DNA of 64,000 nt from Setophaga petechia (Eukaryota > Chordata > Aves > Passeriformes > Parulidae), in the NCBI GenBank assembly GCA_024362935.1, contig JANCRA010000003.1:35773291-35837290 (forward strand), written 5' to 3'. Below the pieces are notes generated by a model, which saw only the letters and a program-made list of their open reading frames with translations, had not been told where the DNA came from and did not search any database. This document shows positions 1 through 13,704 of this stretch, one piece after another. A program made the translations under genes and the position numbers. Position 1 is the stretch's first letter, and each line of letters opens with the position of its first letter.

Positions 1-1
1 C

Positions 2-9
2 TGACGTCA
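2..9. promoter_or_regulatory. Perfect CRE palindrome (TGACGTCA)
   Basis: The full 8-bp CREB/ATF consensus occurs at the window edge. No gene or promoter can be tied to it within the window. Confidence 0.3.
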
Positions 10-1450
10 ACAGTGTTGCACCAGGAATGCTCTTGGCCCCTCTGCAAACCTAGCTCCACCAGAATTCCCCCTGCAAATTCCCTGGATCTCCCATCCAAAC
101 CGTCTGCCCTTTGAAGCCACAGACCCCTTTCGTGTTTGTCTGTTGAGAACACGAGGGGTTGAAAGCCTGCTTTCCACTTTGCATCCCACCGCACAGCGTA
201 CGGCGTCTGCAGCAATTAAACCCAACTGGCTGGGGCTGCATTGATCCCAGCTGCTGAGTGAAGCCCAGGCTGGAACCAGGCTATGAGCTCCTGCTTCAGG
301 GTTTCACTGCAAGCTCTAGCGAAGGCCAGGTCTGCTCAAGTTCACAAATGATTTGACAAACCAGGTCATGCTTTAATCACATCTGACTGTTTTGAGAGGA
401 AAAAATGTGCAGTGTGGAGAGATCAAGAAGGTTTTTGGGGGTTTTTTTGGTTTTGTTTCGGAGGTTTTTTAGGTTTTGTTTTTTTCCTCTGAGAAGAAAC
501 CCGCTTTGTGTGTGAGAGCTCAATAAATATCCAGGCAGCTCAGGGCAGCCACAGTTGTTGGGAATTTCACTCCCATTTCCCTGGGTGGGCTGGGTTGTGA
601 GCCAGGCTCCGAGCTGGAATTTTAGGCCACAATTTGGACAGGCATGTGAAAAATTTGATCTCAATAACAATGAGCAAGCAGAACATGCTCAAAGCCCCCT
701 TCCAGAAACAACTGTGTTGGAGCAATAACAAAGACCTGCATGAGAGTTTTAACTTAGCAAGTTCAGCCCCATCTCGGAGAGCTGCCTGGTCTGGGGTAGT
801 CTCTCTGGAAGGACAACTTTTCCTCTAAGGCTTTTAGCTTTCTAGATCCTGGTAAATATTGTAGAAGGTGGTACACCATGTACAGACTCACACCTCTGTG
901 TCAGATCCCTAAAGACAACACACACTGAGAAGAACAGGTATCTTTCAAACCTACAGCTGTAACAAGCAAACACCTGGGCATTTTGTATTTTCAGAGGAGG
1001 TCTGAGCCAGTGGAGGTTTTGGCAAGAGGGAGCAGCTTTATGCCTGTTCGGTACAGCACAAGGCACCGAGTCACAAGGGATGTTTTATCTGCAGAGACTC
1101 CGTGTTTCAACAGGTCCCTTGCGTATGGCCCTGCGGAGCGTATCGCAGTACAAACAGGGAGCAGGTGGAGCCTCAGGAGCCCATGAGACTTTTCCAGCTG
1201 TGAGACTACACAGAGCCAAAGGGGAAGCCACAACAGCTGCTGTCCCATGGGGTCCTGCCAGACCCCCAGGTATCACCTGCAAATCTGGGAAGAGCTCACA
1301 TCTGGCTCTGATCATCCCCCTCATCACTCCTCATTTACTTTTTGCTAAACCAGGAAAAACTTCCCCTTTTCTACTCTATTCACAAACCAGCCTGCCTTCT
1401 GCCTGACTTCTAGTCCCCTTCTCCTTTGGTTTGGATTTCACCTATGTGTT
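10..1450. other. Intergenic, no gene seen
   Basis: Apart from the G/T-rich block I see no exon, RNA gene or repeat here. The open frames are short, overlapping and without recognisable domains. Confidence 0.6.
427..490 (+). repeat. G/T-rich low-complexity block
   Basis: Runs of T and G (GGTTTTTGGGGGTTTTTTTGG-like) extend for about 60 bp. It resembles the A/C-rich block at 58278 in the opposite orientation. Confidence 0.8.
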
Positions 1451-1896
1451 TGTCATGGCTTAGGAATGCTACTCCCCAGTTCAGTGCCCCTACTGAGACT
1501 CTCAAATCACATGCCACTCTCTTGCTCCCCTTTCTCCTCCCCGTTCCTGCTCCGGTGGAATGGAGTGGAGAATTGAGACACAAAAGATGAAGATCATGGG
1601 ATGAGATAAGAACAATTTACTGGAAACAGCAATGATATAAGAAAAAAACAGTAACAGCAACAATGTTTATTACAAAAGTACACAAAAGAGAGGGTGATTC
1701 ACATGCAAAAATGCTCACCACAGACCCCAAGACAATGAAGAACGGTGGATGGCTTATCCTCCCCTCCTGCCCACCACATTTTTTTGGTCAGAAGCCACAC
1801 CCTTCTTTTACTAACCCAGAGAATTCCTTTCCTCCACCCTCAACAACCATGTGAGGTGGTATAGACTAACAACTGTCTCATGGCCAAAACTAGGAC
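1451..1896 (-). mobile_element. Solo-LTR-like block of an endogenous retrovirus
   Basis: The plus strand runs from TGTCATGGCTTAGGAATG to CCAAAACTAGGACA, so each end reads TG...CA. It contains the GGGATGAGATAAGAACAATTT block typical of avian LTRs. On the minus strand AATAAA lies at 1666-1671, placing U5 toward 1451 and giving minus-strand transcription polarity. No internal retroviral genes flank it and no clear target duplication remains, so it is an old solo LTR. Confidence 0.7.
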
Positions 1897-3330
1897 AGAG
1901 ATGCTACTCCCTCACAAAAAATATCAAAGAGTGCATGCACTTTCCTGGGATAATGTGCAAGGGCAATTCTTACTCATCACCCATGTGCCTCAGCTTAAAA
2001 ACCAGGGCTCATTCCATCTGAAACACAGCCTTTGCTCTCAACCATTTCTACTGCAGACAAAAACCTGGAAGATCCTATGGGTTATATAGGCTGCCAGAGA
2101 GACTTATTCTCAGGGATTATGCAGCTTGGTAAAGTCAGTATTTGCTTCAGGAAAAGGAAAAGTTACAGGCTTTCCAAGTCCACTAGTATCAAGGGATTCA
2201 TCCTCACTCCCAAAGGATTAGCTATTATAAGGATTAAAAGCTACAGAAATAGGACATAAGGAAAGAGCAGAGAAAAAAAAAAGGTGGGGCAGGCATATTT
2301 TTGACCTACTCAATTATCTAATTATTTTGAGAGTTAGAACATTGAATTTTCTGCTAATCATTTCTTAGCTTTTTATTATTATATGCTTACTCAAAATATT
2401 TGAATATACTCTACCATTTTCAGCCACACTTTCAAGGGTTACAGAAATAGATGGGTCTACATACAGAATGATATCACAGCCAGCATGAAAAAAGCTCTGC
2501 AGTGTGGGAAGTTGGGACTGAATTAAAAAAAAGAAGTTACTAACTGAAGAAATAGGGGCTGAACTTCTTCTGCCATGAGAAAAGGAACAGAGAAAAAGGG
2601 ATAAAGGAAGGAAAGAAAGTAGGGCAGAGCTCACTGGGGAACACAGTAACCAACCTGACTCACCAGTACTCTGGCACAAGTGCAGTGGGGGTCCACGACC
2701 TGATTTGGTATCCCCAGGGGTCTCTTGCCCTAGATCTGGCAGGGTCAAAGTCTTCCTCAGCTAAACCTGAAAAAGTCAAGTCTGCCTGTGGTAGTGGGGG
2801 GAAGTTATTCTGCGAAAGTTTTCTTGACAGAATCTGAGAAAACATATCCTGCCCTCAAGGACAGAAGGAACAATCCTTCTGGATGAGATCTGTGGGTGAT
2901 GTTCTCTGGGATACTTTTACTTAGTAGTGTGTAGCACACTGCTAGTAAGACATTATGCAAGTGCAGATTCAGAGAGGAAAAACAAACTCTAGCCAGACTC
3001 TTAGAATTGAGCTCTATCTGCGGTTTGGCTAAAAAAAAAAACCAAAAAAATCCTCCAAAAAACCCAGGTATACTCCTAAGTCTGCATATATGGCAAAAAT
3101 AAGCAGATGATTTTTTTTTTTTAATGCATGTGAAAAGGACTTAACCTGAAAAAAAGAGGAAGATGTGAGTAGGGAAAAGGTAATGTAATACAGTAGGTCT
3201 GAAAGATTCAATTCTAGAGTATTTTTCAAGTCAGACTGGCCATGATACTAAGAAATCCTGCAGAGGGACTGGGCTTGTTTTAGCAGAAAGGACAGGAGGG
3301 AAAAGTAACAATCTGTGATGCTGGGAAATC
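1897..3330. other. Intergenic, no gene seen
   Basis: AT-rich, with A runs at about 2272-2282 and 3031-3060. Nothing else is recognised between the LTR and the CR1 copy. Confidence 0.6.
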
Positions 3331-4275
3331 AGAATAAATTAGGTTGAAAAAGACCTCTGAGATCATTGAGTTCAATCTTTTATCAATCACCACCTTCTCA
3401 ACTAGGTCATGGCACTAAGTGCCCCATCCAGTCTTTTCTTGAACACCTCCTTGGGCAGTCCATTCCAATGTTTAACAACCCTTTCTCTTAAGAAATTCCT
3501 CAATTTGAACTTTCAATTTGAACTTTCCCTTGAGCAGCTAAGACTCTGTGCTCTCGTCTGGTTGCTAGTTGCACCCAAAGCCTTTCCCTCATTCACTGGG
3601 TAGGTCACCTGGTCATAAAAGTCAATCAGGTTGGTCAGGCAGGACTGCCTTTCTCAAACCCATGCTGGATGAGCCTGATCTATTGGTTTTCCTGTGTCTG
3701 CTATGTGATCACTCTCAAAATTATCTGTCCTCAAAATTATCCCACAACCTGCTCATCCACCAAGGTGAGGCTGACAGGTCTGTAGTTCCCTGGATCCTCC
3801 TTCTGGCCCATCTTGTGGATGGGCATCACACTGGCCAACCTCCAATAATCTGGGCCCCTTCCAGTCAGCCAGGACAGTTAATAAATGTCACAGAGTGGCT
3901 TAACAAGCCCTGCTGCTGCTCCCTCAGCACCCTTGGATGTAGTACATTGAGTCCTAAAGATTTGTGAGCATCACAGGAGGTCTGTCCTGCTCCCTCTCAC
4001 TGTCTACCAGCTCAGGGAGCCAGTTGCCCTGAGGATAACCACCTTTAAAGACTGAGGCACAGAAGGCATTAAGTACCTTGGCTTTTTCCTCATCCTTGGT
4101 GACTGTTTCCTCCTGCCTTCCATCCAATGTACTTATAAAAACACTTCTAATTATTATCTTTCACAGCAGTGGTCAGATGGAGCTCTAGTTGAGCTTTTGC
4201 TTTTCTAATTTTCTTTCTACATGACATAATGGCATCCTTGTACACATCCTGAGAAATCACAGAGATCCATTTTGT
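3331..4275 (-). mobile_element. CR1 LINE fragment with internal deletion and dead RT segment
   Basis: The sense strand is minus. The 3' end is near 3331 (plus-strand text resembling AGGTTGAAAAAGACCTCTGA, the reverse of a CR1 3' end). Translating the minus strand around 3740-3850 gives the CR1 reverse-transcriptase motif QKEDPGNYRPVSLT. Around 3610-3690 a second RT-region segment reads SCLTNLIDFYDQVT, with stop codons between the two. After that the sequence jumps to the 3' region without the YADD catalytic core, so it is internally deleted as well as 5'-truncated and cannot be active. The 5' boundary is approximate. Confidence 0.85.
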
Positions 4276-5290
4276 GATGTGTAAGGAAAGGGTATCAGGT
4301 CCTTGGGTTCTTTCAAAGACCTAAATGCTTTTTCTGGAGTACTCAGCTCTGATGGTCAGATGGTTATTCCATTTCCCAAGCGAGGATTTATTGGAAAAGG
4401 AAATGTGAAGAACATCACTGCATCTAACTCTCTGCTCTCCAAAATCTTCACCTTTCCCCAAGAGACATGGCATTTCTTAGCTGCCCACTGAATGCCACCT
4501 CTCCACCTACTGCATGCCAGCCCATCAGCCTGGAGCTCACCGAAGTTACTAAATCACTCAAGTGTTGAAGTAACACAAAAGAACATGCAGCAGAGGGATA
4601 GTTACCTGAAGCCAGCTTTCATCACCAGCTGTTTACCTGCCCAGCATTTCTTCCTGTTCTTCAGCCCTGCAACTGGACCTTGACCTGAAACAACCTGTGT
4701 ATTTTTTTACATCTTTTCACCCTAGTGAACAAGAAATCCTGCTGATTTCAGCACAAAGGAAGAAACCACTTAAAGTAAGCAATAATAATGAAATCAGGCC
4801 CTAAAAGTTTAGATCAGGCTATGGAAAATTGCACCAGTGACTCATTCTGCCTGGTGGCTCCTCATTTAGAATGCTGAGAAATACAGCTCTGCTTGGAGAT
4901 GATCTTTGTATGTGAGGGTACAAAGAAGAACGATAAAGGATGTACAACATCATCTTGCAGATGAGAAGAGAGAAAACCTGCAACACATGTTGGTGTAATG
5001 GGACAATGAAGTGCAGCAGACCTGACTCCTTCCCAGTGTCTGTCCAGATTTCAGTTTCTGTGAAAACAGGATCATAACAGATCAATAACATCCCAGAAGC
5101 AGCTGTTGTGTATCTGAACAGCTGATCAGTGCAGCCCATCTACTCAGAGTTCAGTACTTTGGTGTGCCCTGGCAGCACAGCATCAGGTGGAACAGGAGAG
5201 CTGGACAGGCAAGTGGTTATAGCATGGTGCCTGCAGCAGAGTGCTTTAAATCACAGACATAGAAACAGAGGATTCATCTAAAAAATTCTC

Positions 5291-5322
<32 letters not shown>

Positions 5323-8300
5323 GAAAGGCCTGGACAGCCACAAGAAGGAAACACACCTAATTAAAGCCTTTGCAGTGTGCCTCAGAGCAAGGCTGCATGC
5401 AGTGGCTTCCCAGAAGCAGGGTCCTGTGCTGGTCAGTGCCTTGCAGCAGTGCTGAGGAACACTGGAAGACCATCACTCAGCTGAAGGCAGGCAGGCAGAG
5501 GGGCAGGTCACCCAGCTCTGCCAGGGTAGTGGGGACAGGTGGATGTGGTGGCAGCTGCTCTGTGGAGTGGGGAGGGAGCACCCAAGCACCATGAAGCTGT
5601 GCACTGAGGGTGGGATCTGGGAAAAGCAGAGCATTTTACCCACTTCCACAAGAAGGGAATAAAAGTGACAAAATGAGAGCCTTAATTGCAGAGTAGAGAC
5701 ATATCATCCCCTCTGCTCTGTACCCCTGTGGGGATGTGCCACACAGATGTCTGTCTGGGGTGGTTGCCAGCCGGGCTTTGCAGAGGCTTTGTCTCTGGGC
5801 TGTGCACTGGCAAAGAAATTATGGCTTTTATGTGCTCTCTAACTGCAATTGCAGCTCCAGTTTTATGTTCTTGCTTTGCTGGAAGACAATTTGTCCCTCC
5901 TCTCCCTCATTTAGCCCTCCTGAGGAGCATAGGGGTGTTATCACAGCCCAAATGACAGATCAGGAGAGAAAAGACTGATGAATGAAATCACGGATTTGAC
6001 ATTGGAGGCTGAGGTGAAGGTATCCCCATCATAACACGGACAGGCATCGTGCCTGCAGGCAGAGTTACTGCAAAACAAGAGAGCCAGAGGCAGCAGCTGT
6101 AGGGGAGAAATGTAACTGAGCTCACAATCCTTCCGTGGACACTTTCTCTAGTGCCTGGAGGAAGGTCACTCTTATGACAGTAGGAACTTTAGTCCTCCAT
6201 ACTGTTCAAGCAAGACAGACAACTCAAAAGAAGGGGCACTTCAGTGGCCCCAGGACATGTGAAAGGATCAATTCAGCTGTCAGTGGGTAGAGATAAAGGT
6301 GCCCAAAGGACAGATGGTGTTGAGAAACTCATCTGTTTGTCAGAGGACAGACCTGAACCTCTGAACCACTCATCTCTCTTATTGCAGGGCTGCTTTTTCG
6401 TGGGGAAGCAAACAGGCAGGAGTGATTCACTCAAATATGAGCTCGACCTCAGGGCTGGAGAATGCCCCCTTATCACTGCCCCCAGAGGTTCCCTCAGCCT
6501 GAGCACATTTTGCAAGGCAAGAGCAGATAGTGCTGCCACCTTTGCCACCTTGCCTTTAGCAAGAGAGGAGGTGAGGCAGTAGTTAATTAATTCTGTTCTG
6601 TCATGAAACAGGAGAAAAAATAGGAAGTGTTGTTGAGGGTCCTCCTGAGAATCACTTCTTTTGGAATATCTGGCAAATTGAAAACATTTGGCTTCAGATT
6701 AAGTTAAATGTTTTATTAGGTGGAAATCAAGTAATTTCCCTTGGGAGGCATTTTCTACAAAAGCCTAAAGAATCAAACAGAATGGCTGGATTCCCAAAAG
6801 AACAGAAACTGTTCCTGGGCTACAGAAGAGAGGTGGTACCACTTGGGCTGAACTAAGCACCTGGCCATGGAACCCACTTTAACCTTAGAAGTTATTGGAA
6901 ATGAAGAGAAACAGCTTCAGCAGAGACAGAAGGCAGAGTAGCCCCAGCAGAGGTTGTTCATCATGTAGGAGAGAATCCAGGTTCATGGACTTCTGTCTGC
7001 CCTAATTACCCTTCCTCTTAGGGGTTCCCAATCAAGGAACCATCAGATATCGCCCAGTGTATTTCAGGCTTTCTCCTGAAGCCATCCCTCATTTCTACAA
7101 CAAAACCTAATGTAGACCTTCTGGTGACTGAAGCACTTGGGCATCAGCCTTTGCCAAAGGAGGCTTGGATGTGGGTCTCTCACACCAAAATATCTTCTGC
7201 CCTAGTGGGTGGACTGGGAAACCCAGCAGTAACTGCAAGCCAGCTCTGCATGGGAACCCAGTCTGCAAAACATGAAATATCCTGTTACAGAAACATCAAA
7301 AAATGGATCAGTCTACATTCAGCCATAGATAGACAAAACAATCTGCTTATTTTCATATAAACTAGTCAATCATTTTGAGCAATTTGGTACTGCAGTCTTT
7401 GGCAAAATTAAAACAAAATCTGGTAAGGTGGAGCAAAAAATTGTAATATGGACATACTTCTGAATTTAATTTTTCTTCTATCTTTGCATTAATTATTCTT
7501 TCACTGGCTTTTGTCAGTGATGAAAGTAGACACACTTTTTTTGACCACATGCAGCTTTGTCAGTAACATTTGAATAGGCAAACCAACTATGTGGCAGAAC
7601 CCAAAGTTGTGTGGTACCAGGCAGATGTGCACTGCTCCAAGACATATGTGAGCAAAGCCTCCTATGTTCGACTGATATGTGGGATCAACAAGGTTATTTG
7701 GGATCCATGAGGGTGCTGTAAATACTAAAGGGAAAGACAACCAGATTTTCCATAAACAGTGTCAAGGTCTTTTTGTGTCAGCAGTCAGCACCTCAGAAAA
7801 TTACCTCATGACAAGGTTTTCAGGGACAAAAAAGTTCTGCACAGATTTCTAGCTTCCTTGACGTAAGTGCTTGCAACATGCACTTACTGAACATGCTCTT
7901 CTTCAGGGCCAATTTATGCTTGTTTTATTATCCTTTCCAAAATATCTCACTGGGGTCATGGGAAGTGCTACGCAGCCAAGTCAAGTGACAAGCATCAGCA
8001 TGTTGTCAGCATGTGAAAGCAAAAACAAACCATTTTTAAAGGAATTAGAGAGTCTAATGACTGAGCTAATCTTAAACTGTTCCAGGAAAAAAATGCATCT
8101 GGTAAAGGAGAGAAACTAGAGATTTTATATCTATTTACTCCCCCAGGTGAAACTCCTCTGCACCTCAGAAGCAAAGCCAAGCATAGCAGAGACAGCAGCA
8201 GGATGGCCAAAGCAGGGATCTGGCATCAGAACATGCTATTCCCAGACTACACTGATTAGTCCATCATTTCCAGCGCAGCCTCTGACAAAGCCTTTGCCAT

Positions 8301-11300
8301 CTGTAAAATCAGGAGAACAGGTGGATTTGTCCTACTTCCAAACCAGTAATGACCAAGCCTCACAAGCTGTACTGTATTCCCACGCCTGTGAGACAGAAAG
8401 ATATTACTGCCCCCGCTTTGAAAATGAGGAGCCAAGAACAGGTGAAATGTAACTGTTTGCCCAAATTATCACATAAAACTGATGACAGAGCAGCTGACTC
8501 AAAACTAGTTGTCCTGTCCCTAGGTCAGGACTTTAATCCTTAACAGCTTACTCCCAGCCTGACCTGAGATTTGATCTAGAAGGTAAATACTGATGGCTCT
8601 GGGTGAGTTTTTCATTTTTCTTACAGGACTGCAGTTCTTGGAATTTACTTCATTAAGATCTCAGTCTCTGTTTACTTATGGGCAGCAAAATTGCACACAG
8701 AGAAACTCAAGCATCTCACAGATAGTACAATGTCAAAATCCTGTGAAGCCACTTGGAAATGAAGCAGTAGGCATGCCAAGGCTTTAGAGGCACAATATTT
8801 CAGATTTGAGATGACTACATAGAATTGGGTCATAGGATCTCTTCAGCCAACAATTAAACTTCCCTAGAGGTTTTGGCTCTCTGGGGTGGGCTTTTATTCA
8901 AGCCCTAAATATACCTGTGACCAAATTCCAAAGAAAGGAACATCTCCTGAATATAGAAAATACTAACACTATTTTTTCTTGGTTCTGTTGAGCTTCAAGC
9001 TCATTCTGTAGAGACAGAACAGACCAATATCTTATCAGAACCTGTAAAACAATTTTCTTTCTTGCAAAGAATTTTAAAAATTGCTAAGCTTGTTCTGCCC
9101 TCAATCTCCACTGGATGAGCCTCTGGAGCCTGTGTGCAAGTAAACCTCAGTGTAAATTATATTTTAAACAGCAATAAAAGCAACTTCAATCTAAGAGTAT
9201 AGTGGTTGTCACAACACCTCCAGGTACATCTGCTAAAAATTTCAGCAACAATAAGGTGAAAGTCAGGTCTCAAGCTAGCTGACTAATAGGATTTCCTTTC
9301 TGTAAACATTTTCAATAACTTGAAATGTAATTTCAAATAGACATCAAAAAAGTTTGCAAGTTTCTTATAAAGCTGAAATCCTGTGAGATGTTATTTCAGA
9401 AATGCTAATACATACAAAATATTAGATGCAGGCCAGGACTTCAGTAGCTGTTGAGCAAAATGACCATATCTGGGTGTTTTTCCAATATCATGGCTGCGCA
9501 ACACTGAATAACGATGGCAAACATATTTGGGAGTGTGGAGCAACAACACTGAAGAGTCACATCAGCCTCATGCAAGAATCAAATTTCCAGGCTCTAAGGA
9601 GCAAAAGAAGTCCCACTTCAGCCAGCCAGAGGATATAGGACTGTCTACAGGGCAGCAATTCCTGGGCAAACCTCAGCAGCTTTGTCTCTGTGCAGTTCCC
9701 AAATCAAGCATGTGATACAATGGGCAAGTTATCCAGTATAAGACTGACCATTAAAATTTGTCAAACCACATGTGTTTCAATGCAACATTTCTACTTCAGC
9801 ACATACACGTTTTCTAACTGCATCAGCTTTGGTGAAACATTCTACTCAGTTCCTACTCGGCTTGCAGAAACAAGCTCTACTTAGTTCTGCTTGCTCCCAA
9901 AATTACAATTTCTTCTCATACAAGCAAGAGGAGAGCTGTCATTAGGGCCTTATCAAGATCCTTTGGGCATGCAAATGGACAGGGTAATTCTGTTACTGTC
10001 ATTCCTCAGCTGTAGCAAATCGCGTACATGTGCTCCCTTAACCAATTTGTCACAGTACTTAGAAACACACTGGCCCACACTAAATAGACAGCAATGACCA
10101 GCCCTGCAGCACTTCATTAATTACTGTGGAAAAATAACCTAGCACAGGAAGGTGCTTTTCAGAGTGGAGCCACAGAGACAAACTTTGTTTTGGAAATAGG
10201 CACCTGGATGGTCCACAAAAGCCCAGCTAAGGAAGGAAAGCATGCTCCAATTAATCACTAATGACTGACTTTCCTTTGTGTTGAAAACACTGTGCTGAAC
10301 AAAGCAAACCTAGAGCTTGGAGTATTTAAACAAAAACACAAAGTAGTGCATTGAGAGACCATAAAAGGAAGCAATATATAAGAAATCACGTTTCTGCATG
10401 TTTTCACAGTATCAGCTAGGAATGCACAGTACTGGGTACAGCCCCAATACTGGGGCCATGGAGTTCTCACACTGCACCAGGCCATGTAGGAGGCATCAGA
10501 TACTCTGCAAATTACTGAATTCTCTATTAGAAAGAATAGAGTTCCTTCTGTGTAACAGAAAAACCAGTCACTTTGGTTCCCACAATTAAAGAGATGTGCG
10601 AAGACCATCAGGTCCCCACTGTCACAACAGTCCTTGCCAAGTCACTGTTGGCCATCCACCAGGGATGCTGGTACCCAGAGCAAAGACAGAAACATTGGGA
10701 CAAAGGGATAGGGTCTCCTAGATATATGGTTACATCTTCTCATATGGTATGGGTGGCTGCAAGCACAGTGTGCCCAGTGACCTGCCTCCTCATGAGCAGC
10801 CCCCAGCCCAGCTGCAGAACAGCCTAAATGGATGTGCCCAAGCACAGAACATCCCAGGAGATGGCCTCCAGACCCACACTGAGATGACATCAGGGTGCTC
10901 TTCAAGGAGTCCCTCAGCTACGGTGTCACATCTCTGAGTTCTTTTGGGAGCAAGGATTGTTTCCAATGTATAACTTGTATCAGGTTTGAAGCCTCTGGAT
11001 GTTACTGACATTAGGGTGACCCAGACCAAGAAGGCCCAAATTAATTTCTACTAGCTGCAATTAAATAGACGTGTAAATGCACTGAAGAAATTTACTGTGG
11101 CTCATTACAGACCAGGGGAATATTTACTGACCTCTGCTCATCTGTACAACTCTATCAGGAGCCACATTTCATCCAGAAGAAGACAGAGCCACAATGAGAG
11201 ATTTTCTCTTCCACAAGTTCAAACTTAAAAGAGTTAAAACAAAAAGGACCTCTGCTCCAGCTGCATAAATAAGAATATTTCCACTCAGAACAGAACTGAA

Positions 11301-13339
11301 ATGGAGGTTAGATAAGCAAGGCCTTGGCAGCAGGAAAAACAAACAAAGCCAGTCCCTGCTACGCCCACTGAAAAGCAGCTTGCTTTGCCTTGAGCAGTTT
11401 GTCACACGAGGTCTGAAAAGCCTCACTGGCAGGCAAGAGCAGCCCATCTAGGTTTCTGTGAGCCCAGACAGGAGGAGGAATGGTTCCCAGTTAGGATGTT
11501 TTGAGTGTTGCGACAGGAGGGCAGAGCTGCAGCCCACCCAGGCACTCAGCAGCACACCACAGCTAGAGGCTCCCTGGGCAGGGGGCTAACCTGGAGGCTG
11601 CCCTGATTCCAATACACCATGTCAGCTGAGAACGGGAAGCCAGTTTAACCAGACCATGTAATTCCCTGGCAATCCTCACTTCCCTTAAAGAGGTTTTCCA
11701 CTAATAACAGCACATCTTGGGTCAGACAGTGGTGGGAAACTCGGGTTCTTCTGCTGAGATCTCAACACTAAGCTGAAAACAAGAGATATACAAGATCTAG
11801 GCAGACATCAGAGCACTCACTTCCACACACCTCTCTAAGGGATCCCAGAGGTTTAGGAGAGCAGTCTGAGTTCACCCCAATGCCCTCACAGAAATTACAA
11901 TATTGCAGTCACTCATGAAGGAGCTTCAGCCCTGCATCCTCAAGGCTGTGCTGAGCCCAGTTGCACCCACCAACCTCCTCTGGACACCTCACCCTTTAGT
12001 GCTTTGGGTAGGCTGGCTGATGAACAGCTCCTTGACTGAAGGGATGATTCAGATACAGCTCTAGCAAGAAGAAACTCTTGTGCTGTGACAGTGACACAGA
12101 ATGCAGCATCTCTGGTTTTGTTGCTCAAGTGTCCTTTCCCCTCCTGCACCTCCCTCAGCTCTCTTCCTCTGATTTTATTCCCAGAGCTGAATGATTGCTT
12201 TTAACAAAGATGGTTGAGTCATTTCCCAGCTCTGATGTGCCATCTACCAAATGCTTCAGATGACTGATGCCTTAAAAAGAACCCTGCCTGTTCCTTTGCT
12301 GCACATCTTAAAGCTGCCAAAATGGAGCAATTATACCCAATTTCTGTGACAAAGAACAAGTAGACCTGTCATTATCACAGCTTCCCCTTGGACAGGCAGT
12401 GGGTGAGAGAAGGAAATACATGATCAGTGTCATAACAATAACAGGCTGATGCATGCTATGAACCACAGCCAGCTGTGAGTCTACATCAGGGAGATGTCTC
12501 TTCATGCCTGCAAATAAAGCCCATGAAAGATGGACCTGGGCATTGCAGGAAGGCACCACTGTCCAGTGGTGGGCCCCAGAGAGCAGTGGTGCCCCTGGCC
12601 TGCACCCTCTGCCACGCAGCTGCTGCTGTGCCTGTGGTCCAACTCTGTGCTCCAGAGGACATGAGGCATGGCATATTTGACTCCCACAGCATGCAGCATG
12701 GGCTCAGCAGAGCACACCCAGACCTCCAGAACAGGCAAGGCAGCTCTCTGGGGAGGTGCATTACTCTGCTCTGACTTTTCAACAACACCCACCTCTAACA
12801 GGAACAAAATTCTGTCAGACAACTGCCAAGTAACCTTTGTATGAGGCTACACAACATTTTTCTGTGGCTTCACATCCACTGTGGGAGAACCACTGTGTGT
12901 ACCTTTGGCTTTTATTCCCTCCTACATGTAGTCCATAAGGGATGCTGGAGGTTAACAGAGGAATGGCCATGCCTATGATCCCCAGGCAACACTGGCATCT
13001 GTTGTGGATTTTGGCAAAGCACCTTGCCAAAAAGATGGTTGAGTACACAGCACCTTGCTGGGTACTTCCCTGACTACCTCAAGCCACACAGTGCATCCCT
13101 TCCTCCCCACACTCTTCATGCTCATCCCCATAACTCCCCCACCCTTTGTTGGTCACTAGTCTCTCATGGACATAACTGACTGGATGTTGCCTGGCTCAGA
13201 AGATGCCTGACATGCTCCAGTGTGCCTCACAGCAATGATGAGTCCTTCCCTGGAGCAAGGAGGGGAGGCAGCAGGCCCTGCCCTGCTCTCTACAGAAGAC
13301 TCATGTGCAGAAGGTTGGAGACCTCCAGCTTTGTTCAGC
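4276..13339. other. Intergenic, no gene seen
   Basis: Mostly unique-looking sequence containing the A29 tract. No splice-bounded conserved peptide was found on either strand, and no ACCS or EXT2 motif was recognised. Confidence 0.55.
5291..5319 (+). repeat. A29 homopolymer
   Basis: There is an uninterrupted run of 29 A. No recognisable retrotransposed gene or SINE body precedes it, so it is annotated only as a homopolymer. Confidence 0.9.
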
Positions 13340-13704
13340 TGTTGGGAACAGGCAAAGAAACGCAGGGCTTAACATAAACTATCAGCAGATCTTGAACTTT
13401 ATTGATAGGTACACATATTTATATTGGTGTTAATGAAGCTCATACGTATTGCAAAGGCGAGCTCATTATTGGTTAGTTACTTATCAGCCAACTACGCCTA
13501 CTTCTACATTCTTGTAGTTATTCTATTGAAACTGTTCTACACATTTCTGCTAAAGTTTTTCTTCTCTTTCTTAATGTTGCACCAAGGGCACAATGTCTTT
13601 GCCTGTTATTGGACATTGACTACTGGCTCCTGTACTTGTCTCCTTCTAGCTTAACCAGTGGTACTATGTCAACGTGACCCTTCTCAGATAGCCAGGTGTC
13701 TACA
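13340..13704 (-). mobile_element. Possible solo LTR
   Basis: The block runs from TGTTGGGAACA to GTGTCTACA. It has AATAAA on the minus strand at 13398-13403 and a CCAAT-type motif (ATTGG on the plus strand near 13470). Layout and composition resemble a short avian LTR, and CpG-containing words differ from the flanks. Boundaries are tentative, and no target duplication is seen. Confidence 0.45.

Noticed and set aside
5291..5319. Possible processed pseudogene tail (A29)
   Set aside because: No gene-like sequence or target duplication is evident upstream of the tract.
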